Assembly: GCF_009711185.1 (NCBI RefSeq)
Contig: NZ_WMIF01000021.1
Coordinates: forward strand, 1-64,000
Length of the DNA: 64,000 nucleotides
Direction of reading: 5' to 3'
Origin: Paracoccus limosus
GTDB taxonomy: Bacteria; Pseudomonadota; Alphaproteobacteria; Rhodobacterales; Rhodobacteraceae
Under the pieces are notes generated by a model. That model did no database searches. It worked only from the letters and a program-made list of their open reading frames with translations, and had not been told where the DNA came from. The translations under genes and the position numbers were made by a program. The stretch's first letter is position 1, and every line of letters begins with the position of its first letter. This document shows positions 16,264 through 26,369 of this stretch, piece after piece.

Positions 16264-16291
16264 GCTCCCCCCGTTGATGCGTGGGGGGAGC
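16264..16291 (-). promoter_or_regulatory. Hairpin that buries the DUF2853 ribosome binding site
   Basis: GCTCCCCCC (16264-16272) and GGGGGGAGC (16283-16291) form a perfect 9-bp stem with a 10-nt loop. On the minus strand the downstream arm contains GGGGGGAG, the Shine-Dalgarno for the ATG at 16258. The structure may be the ahcY terminator, a translational control element, or both. No T-run follows it. Confidence 0.6.
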
Positions 16292-16325
16292 CTAACGCGT
16301 TGGACCTGAATGGCAACAGGAACCG

Positions 16326-17717
<1,392 letters not shown>

Positions 17718-17787
17718 GGCGGCCTCGAATTTTCAGTTGCCGGCGCCATATCATCTGAGGGCCTTGTGCGCAAACAGCGCCCGCCGG

Positions 17788-18222
17788 TCAGCCGTTCAGG
17801 CCGACGCGGGTGAAATAGGCCGAGGGGGCGGTGCCGTCGCGGTAGCCGATGCCCGAGGCGATGACGCAGCTGGTGTGGTCGGGCCGTTCCAGAACGACGG
17901 TCCATGTGCCCATCAGGACTGAGCCCCAAAGCGCGGTGTCGCGCCCGTTCGTCGCCACGCGTTCCTCTTCGAAATCGTGGCGCAGGCTGGCGGCAATCCG
18001 GGCGTCTCGGTCGCACCAGGGCTGGCCGGGGCCGGCCTGATCCGACAGCGGCAGGTGGCGCGCGATCTCGCGCAGTTCGCGCGGGTCGATGCCGGCCACG
18101 GCCGACCAGCCGCGCGGTTGGGCGGCGTTTTCCTGACGTGAGGTCAGCCCGGCATTGGCGGCGCCGGTGGCCAGCAGGATCAGGCCGGCGGCCAGCAGGC
18201 TGCGCAAAGGGGTCTGTGTCAT
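17788..18222 (-). CDS. Small exported protein of unknown function
   Basis: A 144-residue protein with a Sec signal peptide (hydrophobic SLLAAGLILLATGAANAG). The mature part has two cysteines (in PWCDRDARIA and HTSCVIASGIG), which could form a disulfide. I do not recognise the family. Start chosen at 18222, directly after AAGGAC; an in-frame ATG at 18249 has no ribosome site. It lies upstream of ahcY on the same strand and is divergent from glk. Confidence 0.65.
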   Translation of the reverse strand: MTQTPLRSLLAAGLILLATGAANAGLTSRQENAAQPRGWSAVAGIDPRELREIARHLPLSDQAGPGQPWCDRDARIAASLRHDFEEERVATNGRDTALWGSVLMGTWTVVLERPDHTSCVIASGIGYRDGTAPSAYFTRVGLNG

Positions 18223-18369
18223 GTCCTTGTCTTTCGCTTGCGCTTGCATGGGAAAACCCGCGACAGGGCGGCCCGGTTCCGGCAGAGGCCCTGCATCTGG
18301 CCACGGTCTGCGCTGGCAGAACCGCTGGCGATGGCCTAGAACCGGGGCATTCAGACATGGGGGACGGCT

Positions 18370-19296
18370 ATGGCGATCTTGCTGGCGGATGTGGGCGGCA
18401 CCAATGCGCGGCTGGCCTTGGCGCGCGGGGATGAGGGCATCTATGCCGGCAGCATCCGCAAGTTCCGCGGCGACGATCATCCCGATTTCGACGAGGTGGT
18501 GCGGCTGTTCCTGGAGCGCGAGGGCAATCCCCGCATCGAGGCGGTCTGCGTGGCGGTGGCTGGCCCCGTCTCGCAGGGGCGGGCGCGGCTGACCAACCGC
18601 GACTGGAGTTTTTCCGAGGAACGCCTGCTGGAGCTGACCGGCGCCGGCCGGGCGCGGCTGATCAACGACCTGATCGCGCTGGGTTATGCCACGCCGGCGC
18701 TTTCGGGCGAGGCGGCGGGCTATCTGACCGCGCCGCCGCAGGACGGCACCCGCAACGGCCAGCGTCTGGTGGTGAATGCCGGCACCGGCTTCAACGTCTG
18801 CGCGGTCAAGGTGCTGCCCGCCGGCGGCATCGCCTGCCTTGAGGCCGAGGAGGGCCATACCCGCCTGCCGCTGTCGATTGTCCGGCCGCTGGCCGAGGCG
18901 GTGGGCGCACGCGCGGGCGAATTCGAATCGGTCGAGGAGCTGTTTGCCGGCCGGGGTCTGGCGCATCTGCATGCGGCGCTGCACGGGATCGCGCGCCAGC
19001 CGGCAGAAATGGTGGTTAGTGCCGCCGATGCCGGCGATGCCGCAGCCATCGCCACCTGCGCGCTTTACGCCCGGCTTTTCGGCCTGATCTGCCGCGAGCT
19101 GGCGCTGCGCTTCATGCCGATGGACGGCATGTTTCTTGCCGGCAGCGTCGCGCGCAGCGTCACGCAGCGGCTGGCGATCTTTCAGGCAGCCTATCTTTCG
19201 GACCCGCTGATGGCGCAGATCCCGCGCGCGGTTCCGGTCGGCGTGATCCGCGACGATATGGCCGCGCTGCATGGTTGTCTGGCCGCAGTCGGGTAA
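18370..19296 (+). CDS. glk: Glucokinase (Glk family)
   Basis: ATP-dependent glucose phosphorylation in the cytosol. The 308-residue product shows the phosphate-1 motif LLADVGGTNARLAL at the N-terminus, the glucose-site aspartate in INDLIALGYA, the NAGTGFNVCAV motif, and EAEEGHTRLP (sugar-binding Glu/His). Length fits bacterial Glk rather than ROK kinases, and the ROK zinc motif is absent. A GGGGGA box precedes the ATG. It stands upstream of tamA by 88 nt and may be co-transcribed. Confidence 0.92.
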   Translation: MAILLADVGGTNARLALARGDEGIYAGSIRKFRGDDHPDFDEVVRLFLEREGNPRIEAVCVAVAGPVSQGRARLTNRDWSFSEERLLELTGAGRARLINDLIALGYATPALSGEAAGYLTAPPQDGTRNGQRLVVNAGTGFNVCAVKVLPAGGIACLEAEEGHTRLPLSIVRPLAEAVGARAGEFESVEELFAGRGLAHLHAALHGIARQPAEMVVSAADAGDAAAIATCALYARLFGLICRELALRFMPMDGMFLAGSVARSVTQRLAIFQAAYLSDPLMAQIPRAVPVGVIRDDMAALHGCLAAVG

Positions 19297-19384
19297 AAAT
19301 CGGTCGTTTTTTGCCTCCGGCGCTGGATTTTGCCGGTTGCGCCTGCAAGACTGGCCTGAAACAGCCAGAGCAGGGCGAGCAGGA

Positions 19385-21289
19385 ATGAAGCGGGTTTTCA
19401 GGGCAGGAGCGGCTGCCGCATGCGTGCTGGGGGCGGGGTCGGTTGCGGCGATCGCGCAATCCTCGGACAGTGCCAGCTCGAAACGGCCGGGGATCTCGTC
19501 CTGGTTTTCGGGCATGTTCGGCGGCGCCAAGGGCAATGAGGGATCGCCGGTCGATCTGGACTTTCGCATCTCGGGCGACCGCGATTCGCTCTTGGGCGAA
19601 TTGCGCACCACCTCGCTTTTGGTCAGCGCCCAGGACGAGGGGCGGGTGACCGGGCAGGACATGCTGGCGGCGGCGCGTGGCGATTACGCCCGGCTGCTGG
19701 GCGTGCTTTATGACCACGGTTATTATTCCGTCATCATCAACATCACGCTGGACGGGGTCGAGGCCGCCAGCATCGCGCCGCTGGATGCGCCCAAGGTGGT
19801 GCACAAGGTGCTGGTCAATATCGATCCGGGGCCGCGCTTTCACTACAGCCGCGCCGAGATCGCGCCGCTGGCGCCGCGCACCGAACTGCCGCAGGATTAC
19901 CACCCCGGCGGCATTGCCCGCACCGGCGACATGAAGCGCGCCGCCACCACCGCCGTTGAGGCATGGCGCAATGTCGGCCATGCCAAGGCCGATGTCACCA
20001 GCACCGACATCACCGCCGATCACCGCGCCAATGTCATCGACAGCCGCATCGCGCTGGCACCGGGGCCGGTGCTGCGCTTTGGCCAGCTGACGATTCGCGG
20101 CGAAAAGCGCATGGACCCGCGCCGGCTGCGCAAGATCTCGGGCTTCCCCGAGGGCGAGGTCTTTGATCCCGAAAAGCTGGAAGACGTGCGCAAGCGCCTG
20201 CGCCGCTCGGGCGTGTTTTCGGCCATCACCCTGACCGAGGCGGATTACATCGGCCCCGGCAATACGCTGGACGTCGATTTGCAGGTGGTCGAGCAAAAGC
20301 TGCGCCGGTTGGGCGCGGGCTTTGAATATTCCAACACCGACGGCCTCAGCCTGACCGGCTATTGGATCAACCGCAACCTGCTGCGCGGTGGTGAGCGGCT
20401 GCGCGTCGATGCCGGGGTGTCCGACATCGGCGGCGATACCGGGCGCGACTATAATCTGGGCGTCCGCATCGACCGCCCGGCCACGCTGAACGCCGACACC
20501 ACCGGCTATGTGCTGGCGCAGGCCGTCAGCGAGCAGGAGGACGATTACCGGCTGAAATCCGCGACCATCGGGCTGGGCTTTACCTATCTGCCCAATGACC
20601 ATCTGACAGCGGATGTCGGGCTGCAATACCGGGCGCTGCGCGTCGATGACGATTCGGGACGCACGAATTTCCGGCTGATCGCGTTGCCGGGTTCGCTGAC
20701 GCTGGACATGCGCGACAACCAGACCGACGCCAAGAGCGGCTATTGGCTGTCGACCAATGTGACGCCCTTTGTCGGCTTGCAGGACGAGACCGGCTCGGGC
20801 GCGCAGCTGATCGCCGAGGGGCGCAAATATTACAGCTTTGGCACCGACGACAAATATACGCTGGCCGGCCGGGCGCGGCTGGGCACCGTCGTCGGTCCCG
20901 AACTGGCCGAAACCCCGCGCGACTATCTGTTCTGGTCGGGCGGCGGCGGCACCGTGCGCGGCCATTCCTTTGAATCGCTGGGCGTCGAGGAGATTCAGGG
21001 CCCCGATGGCCCGGTCAAGACCGGCGGCATGTCCATCGTCACCCTGACCGCAGAGATGAGGATGCAGGTGCGCGACAAGATCGGGCTGGCGGTCTTTTCG
21101 GACGCGGGCCGGGTCTGGGCCGACAGCGCCTTTTCGGGCGACAGCGGCTGGCAGGCCGGCGCGGGCGCGGGCATTCGTTACAAGACACCGATCGGGCCGA
21201 TGCGTTTCGATCTGGCCGCGCCCGTCGGCGGCGGCGACCGCGAGGACAAGGGCGTGCAGGTCTATATCGGTCTGGGGCAGGCATTCTGA
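19385..21289 (+). CDS. tamA: Outer-membrane translocation/assembly protein TamA
   Basis: TamA is a BamA-like outer-membrane beta-barrel that works with TamB in outer-membrane biogenesis. The 634-residue product has a signal peptide, POTRA-like repeats (residues ~55-270), and a C-terminal barrel domain with the Omp85 motif WSGGGGTVRGHSFESLG and a terminal phenylalanine (GLGQAF). The start at 19385 gives MKRVFRAGAAAACVLG; upstream codons add unrelated residues. The stop overlaps tamB by one base. Confidence 0.9.
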   Translation: MKRVFRAGAAAACVLGAGSVAAIAQSSDSASSKRPGISSWFSGMFGGAKGNEGSPVDLDFRISGDRDSLLGELRTTSLLVSAQDEGRVTGQDMLAAARGDYARLLGVLYDHGYYSVIINITLDGVEAASIAPLDAPKVVHKVLVNIDPGPRFHYSRAEIAPLAPRTELPQDYHPGGIARTGDMKRAATTAVEAWRNVGHAKADVTSTDITADHRANVIDSRIALAPGPVLRFGQLTIRGEKRMDPRRLRKISGFPEGEVFDPEKLEDVRKRLRRSGVFSAITLTEADYIGPGNTLDVDLQVVEQKLRRLGAGFEYSNTDGLSLTGYWINRNLLRGGERLRVDAGVSDIGGDTGRDYNLGVRIDRPATLNADTTGYVLAQAVSEQEDDYRLKSATIGLGFTYLPNDHLTADVGLQYRALRVDDDSGRTNFRLIALPGSLTLDMRDNQTDAKSGYWLSTNVTPFVGLQDETGSGAQLIAEGRKYYSFGTDDKYTLAGRARLGTVVGPELAETPRDYLFWSGGGGTVRGHSFESLGVEEIQGPDGPVKTGGMSIVTLTAEMRMQVRDKIGLAVFSDAGRVWADSAFSGDSGWQAGAGAGIRYKTPIGPMRFDLAAPVGGGDREDKGVQVYIGLGQAF

Positions 21290-24200
21290 TGAAACTTCAT
21301 GATCTGACCGCCCGCCTGCTTCTGGTGCTTTCGCTGGCGCTGCTGCTGCCTCTGGGCGGCCATGCGCAGGACAGCGCCGCCGAAATCTCGCAGCAGGTCG
21401 AGGACGACAAGGGCTTCATCACCCGATTTCTGCAGGAAAAACTGTCCGGCGCCGGTCGGCAGGTGCAGATCGACGGCTTTCGCGGCGCGCTGAGTTCGCG
21501 CGCCACCTTCGATCGCATGACCATCGCCGATGACAAGGGCGTCTGGATCACGCTGGAAAACGGCGCCATGAGCTGGAGCCGCTCGGCGCTTTTGTCGCGG
21601 CGTATCCAGATCGACGAGCTGGCGGCCGAACGGGTGATCCTGCCGCGCCTGCCGGGTGCCGACACCACCACCCCCAACCCGCCCCAGCCTGAAACCAAGG
21701 AATTCTCGCTGCCGCAACTGCCGGTCAGCGTGAACATCGACAAGATTCAGGTCGGCCGGGTCGAGCTGGGCCAGCCGATCATCGGGCAAGAGGCGGTGCT
21801 GGCCATCGACGGCTCGATGGCGCTGGCCAATGGCGAGGGCGGCACCAAGCTGCGGATCGACCGCGTGGACGGGCCGCGCGGCCAGTTCCTGCTGGATGCG
21901 GGTTTCTCGAACGCGACCCGCGTGCTGGCCCTGGACCTGAAACTTGACGAGGACAAGAACGGCCTCTTCACCAATATCATCAAGATGAACGGCCGCCCCG
22001 CCATTCAGGCCGAGATTTCGGGCACCGGGCCGCTGTCGGATTACACGGCGAAAATCGCGCTGATGACCGACGGCCAGCCGCGCGTGCAAGGCAGCGTCGC
22101 GGTCCGCTCCGAGCCGCGCGATGGCGCGTCGGGCACAGCGTTCCTCGCGCAGCTCGACGGCGATATCTCGTCGCTGACCTCGCCGCAGAACCAGCAGTTC
22201 TTTGCCGGCAATTCGCAGATCCGTGCCAATGGCTGGCGTGGCGATGATGGCCGGCTGCTGGTGCCGGAACTGAAGGTAACGACCGGGGCGCTGGATCTGT
22301 CGGGTTCGGTCGCGACCACAGCCAAAGGCGCGCCGGAAAGCGCGCATCTGACGCTGCTTCTGGGCAGCGATGCGGGGGCTACGCAACTGCCGGTCGCGGT
22401 GCCCTTCGGCGACAAGCCGATGACCGTGAACTCGGGCCATCTGCGGCTGGACTATGACGCGACGCAGGGCTCGGGCTGGGTGCTGAACGGCAAGGTCGGC
22501 AATATCACCCGCCCCGACATCAGCCTGTCCGAGCTGCGGCTGGACGGTTCGGGCCGCGTGGTGCTGACCGCGGATCAGGCGCTTGACGAGGTGCGCGGCT
22601 GGATCGCCTTTGGCATGGACGATCTGGCCCCCAGCGATCCGGGTCTGGCCGATGCGCTGGGCCGAGTGCTGAACGGCGGGCTGAACTTCGCCTTCAGCCC
22701 CGGCAATGCGCTGAAGCTTTGGGGTATGAACATCAACGGCGCCGAATTCGGCCTGAAGGGCGAAACCACGGTATCGGGGCTGAAATCGGGCATCACGCTG
22801 TCGGGCGATGTGACCGCCCAGCACCGCAACCTGTCGCGGTTCTCGAAACTGGCCGGCCGCAATCTGGGCGGCAGCGCCGATGCGGTGATCAAGGGCGATT
22901 ACGTCCTGCTGAGCAAGGCCTTTGACATCGACACCCAGATTCAGGGCACCGACATCCACATCGGTCAGGAACAGGCCGACCGCATGCTGGCCGGGAAATC
23001 GACCATCGACCTGTCGGCCAAGCGCGACACCACCGGCATCCAGCTGCGCAAGCTGACGGTGAATGCGCAAAACCTTGTGGCCGAGGCGCAGGGCTACCTG
23101 AACTCGACCGCCAGCGACGTGACGGCGCAGATCTCGATGCCCGATCTGGCCGTGGCCGATCCGCGCTATGGCGGCAGCCTGCAGACCAAGGCGCATCTGA
23201 CCGGGGCCGAGGGCACGCGCAAGCTGGCGCTGAACGGTCAGGCCAGCAACCTGCGGCTGGGCCGGCCGGAAATCGACGGCGCCTTCAAGGGCGAGACCCA
23301 GCTGGTCATCGACCTGCAAGAAGCCTCGGGCAGCTATCAGTTGCAGAAATTCGATCTGGCGAACCCGCAGCTGCGCGCCGAGGGCGACGGCAGTTTCTCG
23401 ATGGATGCGCTGGACGGGCGGCTGTCGGTGTCGATGCCGGATCTGGCCGTGCTGGGACGCGGCTTCTCGGGCGGGGTGAACCTGCAGGGCACCGCCTCGC
23501 GGCAGGGCGCCTCGCGGCGGATCGAGCTGAGCGGGCGCGGCACCGACCTGCGTTTTGGCCAGCAGGACGTGGACGGCGCGCTGACCGGCGTCACCGATCT
23601 GAAGCTGCTGGCCCGCGAAGAGGCCGGCGAATTCACCATCGACAGCTTCAATCTGGCCAACCAGCAAATGCAGGCGACGGCGCAGGGCAGTATCGGTCAG
23701 ACCACCGACATGCGCGGCAATGTGCAGGTCAAGTCGCTGGCCAGCTTTGGCCGGGGCTGGCGCGGCGCGCTGGATGCGCAGGGCACGTTCAAGGGCGATG
23801 GCTCGGGCCAGCGGGTGCTGGATGTGACCGGCACCGGGCAGGATCTGAGCTTTGGTCAGGCGCAGGTCGATGGCGCGCTGTCGGGGGCGACCCGGCTGGC
23901 CGTGCGCGGCACCGAGCGCGATGGCGTCTTTACCATCCAGACCGCGCAGGTTCAGAACCCGCGGCTGAACCTCGCCGCGCAGGGCAAGCTGGGCAAGGGC
24001 GCGACGGATCTGGGCGCCGATCTGCGCGCCGATGACCTGCGGTTTCTTGGGCGCGGCTTTCGCGGCGCCCTGCAGGCCCATGCGCAGGTCAAGGATCAGG
24101 GCGGCGGCCGGGCGATCACTGCCAAGGCCACGGCGAACGGGCTTGCCGTCGGCAATCCCAAGGCCGATGCGGTGCTGGCCGGCGCGACCACGCTGGATCT

Positions 24201-25803
24201 GGCCGCCACGCAGCGCGCCGACGGCAGCTTTACCGTGCAGCGGTTGCAGGCCGGCAACGGCAATTTCCGCGTCACCGGCGACGGCAGCCCGACCGAGGGG
24301 CTGAACCTTGACGCGCGGCTTACCGATCTGGACCAGCTGGCGCCGGGCTTTCCCGGACCCGCGACGGTCAAGGGCCGCATCCACAATACCGGCCGCGCCT
24401 ATGAGGTCGCGCTGGACGTGACCGCGCCCGGCGAGACCCGCGCCCGGATCAGCGGCACGGCGCAGACCGATCTGAAACGCATGGACATCCGGGTCGAGGG
24501 CAGCGGCAATGCCGCCGCCGTCAACCCCCTCCTGCGCACCCGCTCGGTCGAGGGGCCGGTCAGCTTCGATCTGCGCATGAACGGCGCGCCGGGGCTGGAG
24601 GCGCTGTCGGGCCGGGTGTCGCTGAACGGTGGCCGTCTGGCCGAGCCGCGTTTCGGTCTGGCCATCGCGTCGCTGGATGCGCGCGGCGACATCGCCTCGG
24701 GGCGGGTCGAGGTCGATGTGCGCGGCGCGGTCGAAAACGGCGGTGTGGTGACGGTGCAGGGGCCGGTGACGCTGACCGGCGACCGGCCGATGGACCTGAC
24801 CGTGCGGCTGGCCAATGTCGTGCTGCGCGATCCCAATCTTTACGAGACCCGCGCCAACGGGCAGATCCATGTCACCGGCTCGCAGTCAGCAGGCCCGCTG
24901 GTCGCCGGCCGCGTCGACATTGGTCATACCGAGATCCGCATCCCCTCGACCGGATTGGGTGGCGCCAAGGCGATCCCGAACATCAAGCACCTGTCGGAGC
25001 GCCCGCCGGTGCGCCAGACCCGCGCCAAGGCCGGGCTGCTGGAATATCCCAGCGCCGATGCCACCGCCGCCGGCATGAATGCGCCGCCGGCCACGCCTCC
25101 GGGCAAGCCTGCGCGCTTTGATCTGGTGATCTCGGCCCCCGATCAGGTGTTCATCCGCGGGCGCGGCGTCGATGCCGAGATGGGCGGCGAGATCCGCCTG
25201 ACCGGCAATGCCGTGCAACCGATCCCGATCGGCCAGATGGAGCTGATCCGGGGCCGGGTCGATCTGCTGGGCAAGCGGTTCGACCTGACCGAGGGGTTGA
25301 TCGAGCTGCAAGGCAGCCTGATCCCGGTGATCCGGCTGGTGGCCCAGACCGAACAGGATGGCGTCACCACCCGCATCATCATCGACGGCGAGGCGCAGGA
25401 CCCCGAAATCAAGTTCGAATCCTCGCCGCAGATGCCCGAGGAAGAGGTGCTGTCGCAGCTGCTGTTCGGCCGTGGCCTCAACAATATCTCGCCCTTGCAG
25501 GCGGCGCAGCTGGCCTCGGCCGTGGCGACGCTGGCCGGGCGCGGCGGCGATGGCATCATCGGGCGGCTGCGGGCCTCGACCGGGCTTGACGATCTGGACC
25601 TGACCACCGACGACAAGGGCAATGTCTCGGTCCGGGCGGGCAAATACCTGTCGCAGAACCTTTATACCGACGTGCAGGTCGGCGATCAGGGCAAGACGCA
25701 GCTGAACCTGAACCTCGATGTCTCCAAGACGCTGACCGCGCGCGGATCGGTGGACAGCGAGGGCGAAAGCACGCTGGGCCTGTTCTACGAACGCGATTAC
25801 TAG
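21289..25803 (+). CDS. tamB: Translocation/assembly and lipid transport protein TamB
   Basis: TamB is an AsmA-like, periplasm-spanning beta-taco protein thought to move phospholipids to the outer membrane with TamA. This copy is 1504 residues: an N-terminal signal anchor (residues ~9-24), a very long beta-rich body, and the conserved C-terminal TamB (DUF490) domain with EEVLSQLLFGRGLNNISPLQ and a final ESTLGLFYERDY. Residues ~565-1000 contain five repeats whose landmark codons are exactly 99 apart. The one-base overlap with tamA indicates translational coupling. A GGCGCG/CGCGCC hairpin (25803-25820) follows. Confidence 0.93.
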   Translation: MKLHDLTARLLLVLSLALLLPLGGHAQDSAAEISQQVEDDKGFITRFLQEKLSGAGRQVQIDGFRGALSSRATFDRMTIADDKGVWITLENGAMSWSRSALLSRRIQIDELAAERVILPRLPGADTTTPNPPQPETKEFSLPQLPVSVNIDKIQVGRVELGQPIIGQEAVLAIDGSMALANGEGGTKLRIDRVDGPRGQFLLDAGFSNATRVLALDLKLDEDKNGLFTNIIKMNGRPAIQAEISGTGPLSDYTAKIALMTDGQPRVQGSVAVRSEPRDGASGTAFLAQLDGDISSLTSPQNQQFFAGNSQIRANGWRGDDGRLLVPELKVTTGALDLSGSVATTAKGAPESAHLTLLLGSDAGATQLPVAVPFGDKPMTVNSGHLRLDYDATQGSGWVLNGKVGNITRPDISLSELRLDGSGRVVLTADQALDEVRGWIAFGMDDLAPSDPGLADALGRVLNGGLNFAFSPGNALKLWGMNINGAEFGLKGETTVSGLKSGITLSGDVTAQHRNLSRFSKLAGRNLGGSADAVIKGDYVLLSKAFDIDTQIQGTDIHIGQEQADRMLAGKSTIDLSAKRDTTGIQLRKLTVNAQNLVAEAQGYLNSTASDVTAQISMPDLAVADPRYGGSLQTKAHLTGAEGTRKLALNGQASNLRLGRPEIDGAFKGETQLVIDLQEASGSYQLQKFDLANPQLRAEGDGSFSMDALDGRLSVSMPDLAVLGRGFSGGVNLQGTASRQGASRRIELSGRGTDLRFGQQDVDGALTGVTDLKLLAREEAGEFTIDSFNLANQQMQATAQGSIGQTTDMRGNVQVKSLASFGRGWRGALDAQGTFKGDGSGQRVLDVTGTGQDLSFGQAQVDGALSGATRLAVRGTERDGVFTIQTAQVQNPRLNLAAQGKLGKGATDLGADLRADDLRFLGRGFRGALQAHAQVKDQGGGRAITAKATANGLAVGNPKADAVLAGATTLDLAATQRADGSFTVQRLQAGNGNFRVTGDGSPTEGLNLDARLTDLDQLAPGFPGPATVKGRIHNTGRAYEVALDVTAPGETRARISGTAQTDLKRMDIRVEGSGNAAAVNPLLRTRSVEGPVSFDLRMNGAPGLEALSGRVSLNGGRLAEPRFGLAIASLDARGDIASGRVEVDVRGAVENGGVVTVQGPVTLTGDRPMDLTVRLANVVLRDPNLYETRANGQIHVTGSQSAGPLVAGRVDIGHTEIRIPSTGLGGAKAIPNIKHLSERPPVRQTRAKAGLLEYPSADATAAGMNAPPATPPGKPARFDLVISAPDQVFIRGRGVDAEMGGEIRLTGNAVQPIPIGQMELIRGRVDLLGKRFDLTEGLIELQGSLIPVIRLVAQTEQDGVTTRIIIDGEAQDPEIKFESSPQMPEEEVLSQLLFGRGLNNISPLQAAQLASAVATLAGRGGDGIIGRLRASTGLDDLDLTTDDKGNVSVRAGKYLSQNLYTDVQVGDQGKTQLNLNLDVSKTLTARGSVDSEGESTLGLFYERDY

Positions 25804-25894
25804 GCGCGGGTTTGCGCGCCTGAACCTTGCTATCCCCGAATCCTGCAAGCCCCGTCGCCATCCGCGTCGAGGCTTGATTTTTTGCGCCGATATT

Positions 25895-25929
25895 GTTAGT
25901 TCGCTAATGAAATCCATTAGCAGGCTAAC
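25895..25929. promoter_or_regulatory. Twin inverted-repeat operator upstream of marR
   Basis: Two copies of TTAG-N4-CTAA lie at 25897-25908 and 25917-25928. Their starts are 20 bp apart, close to two helical turns. The whole block is an imperfect 15-bp-arm palindrome (12 of 15 positions pair). It ends 8 nt before the marR ATG, the usual place for MarR autoregulation. I see no normal Shine-Dalgarno between it and the start codon. Confidence 0.65.
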
Positions 25930-25937
25930 GTAATCCC

Positions 25938-26369
25938 ATGGCAGACCGCCCCGTAACGCTGTTCGACGAATTGCTCAGCCTGACGCGCACCATCCGCAGC
26001 GCCTTTGAACTGCGCGTGAAGCGGCTGGACCTGACCTATGCCCGCGCCCGGCTGCTGACCACGATCGGCCGCAACCCCGGCGCCAGTCAGGCCGAGCTGG
26101 CCGCCGCGCTGGAAATCGAGACGCCGACGCTGAAACGTCTGCTGGACGCGCTGGAGGCGCAGGGGCTGGCGCAACGTCGACTGCTGGAAAGCGATGCGCG
26201 CAAACATGCGGTGTTTCTGACCGACACGACGCGGATCGCGCCGCTGTTGCGCTTTCGCGGCGAGGTCGATGCCGCGCTGGTCGAAGGCGTGCCGCCCGAG
26301 GATCTGGAAACCACCCGCCGCGTGCTGGCGCGGATGACGGCCAACGCCCAGCGGATCAGCCGGGAATGA
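25938..26369 (+). CDS. MarR-family transcriptional regulator
   Basis: A 143-residue winged-helix repressor of the MarR family. The helix-turn-helix spans GASQAELAAALEIETPTLKRLLDALEAQ (residues ~55-82) with the wing at QRRLLESDARKHAVFLT. It starts the operon and overlaps the MFS gene by 4 nt, so it almost certainly controls its own pump operon, probably through the twin operator just upstream. The inducing compound cannot be predicted. Confidence 0.88.
   Translation: MADRPVTLFDELLSLTRTIRSAFELRVKRLDLTYARARLLTTIGRNPGASQAELAAALEIETPTLKRLLDALEAQGLAQRRLLESDARKHAVFLTDTTRIAPLLRFRGEVDAALVEGVPPEDLETTRRVLARMTANAQRISRE

Noticed and set aside
17718..17787. SAH or SAM riboswitch upstream of ahcY
   Set aside because: The gap is only 70 nt and I could not trace the conserved core of any known SAH/SAM riboswitch.
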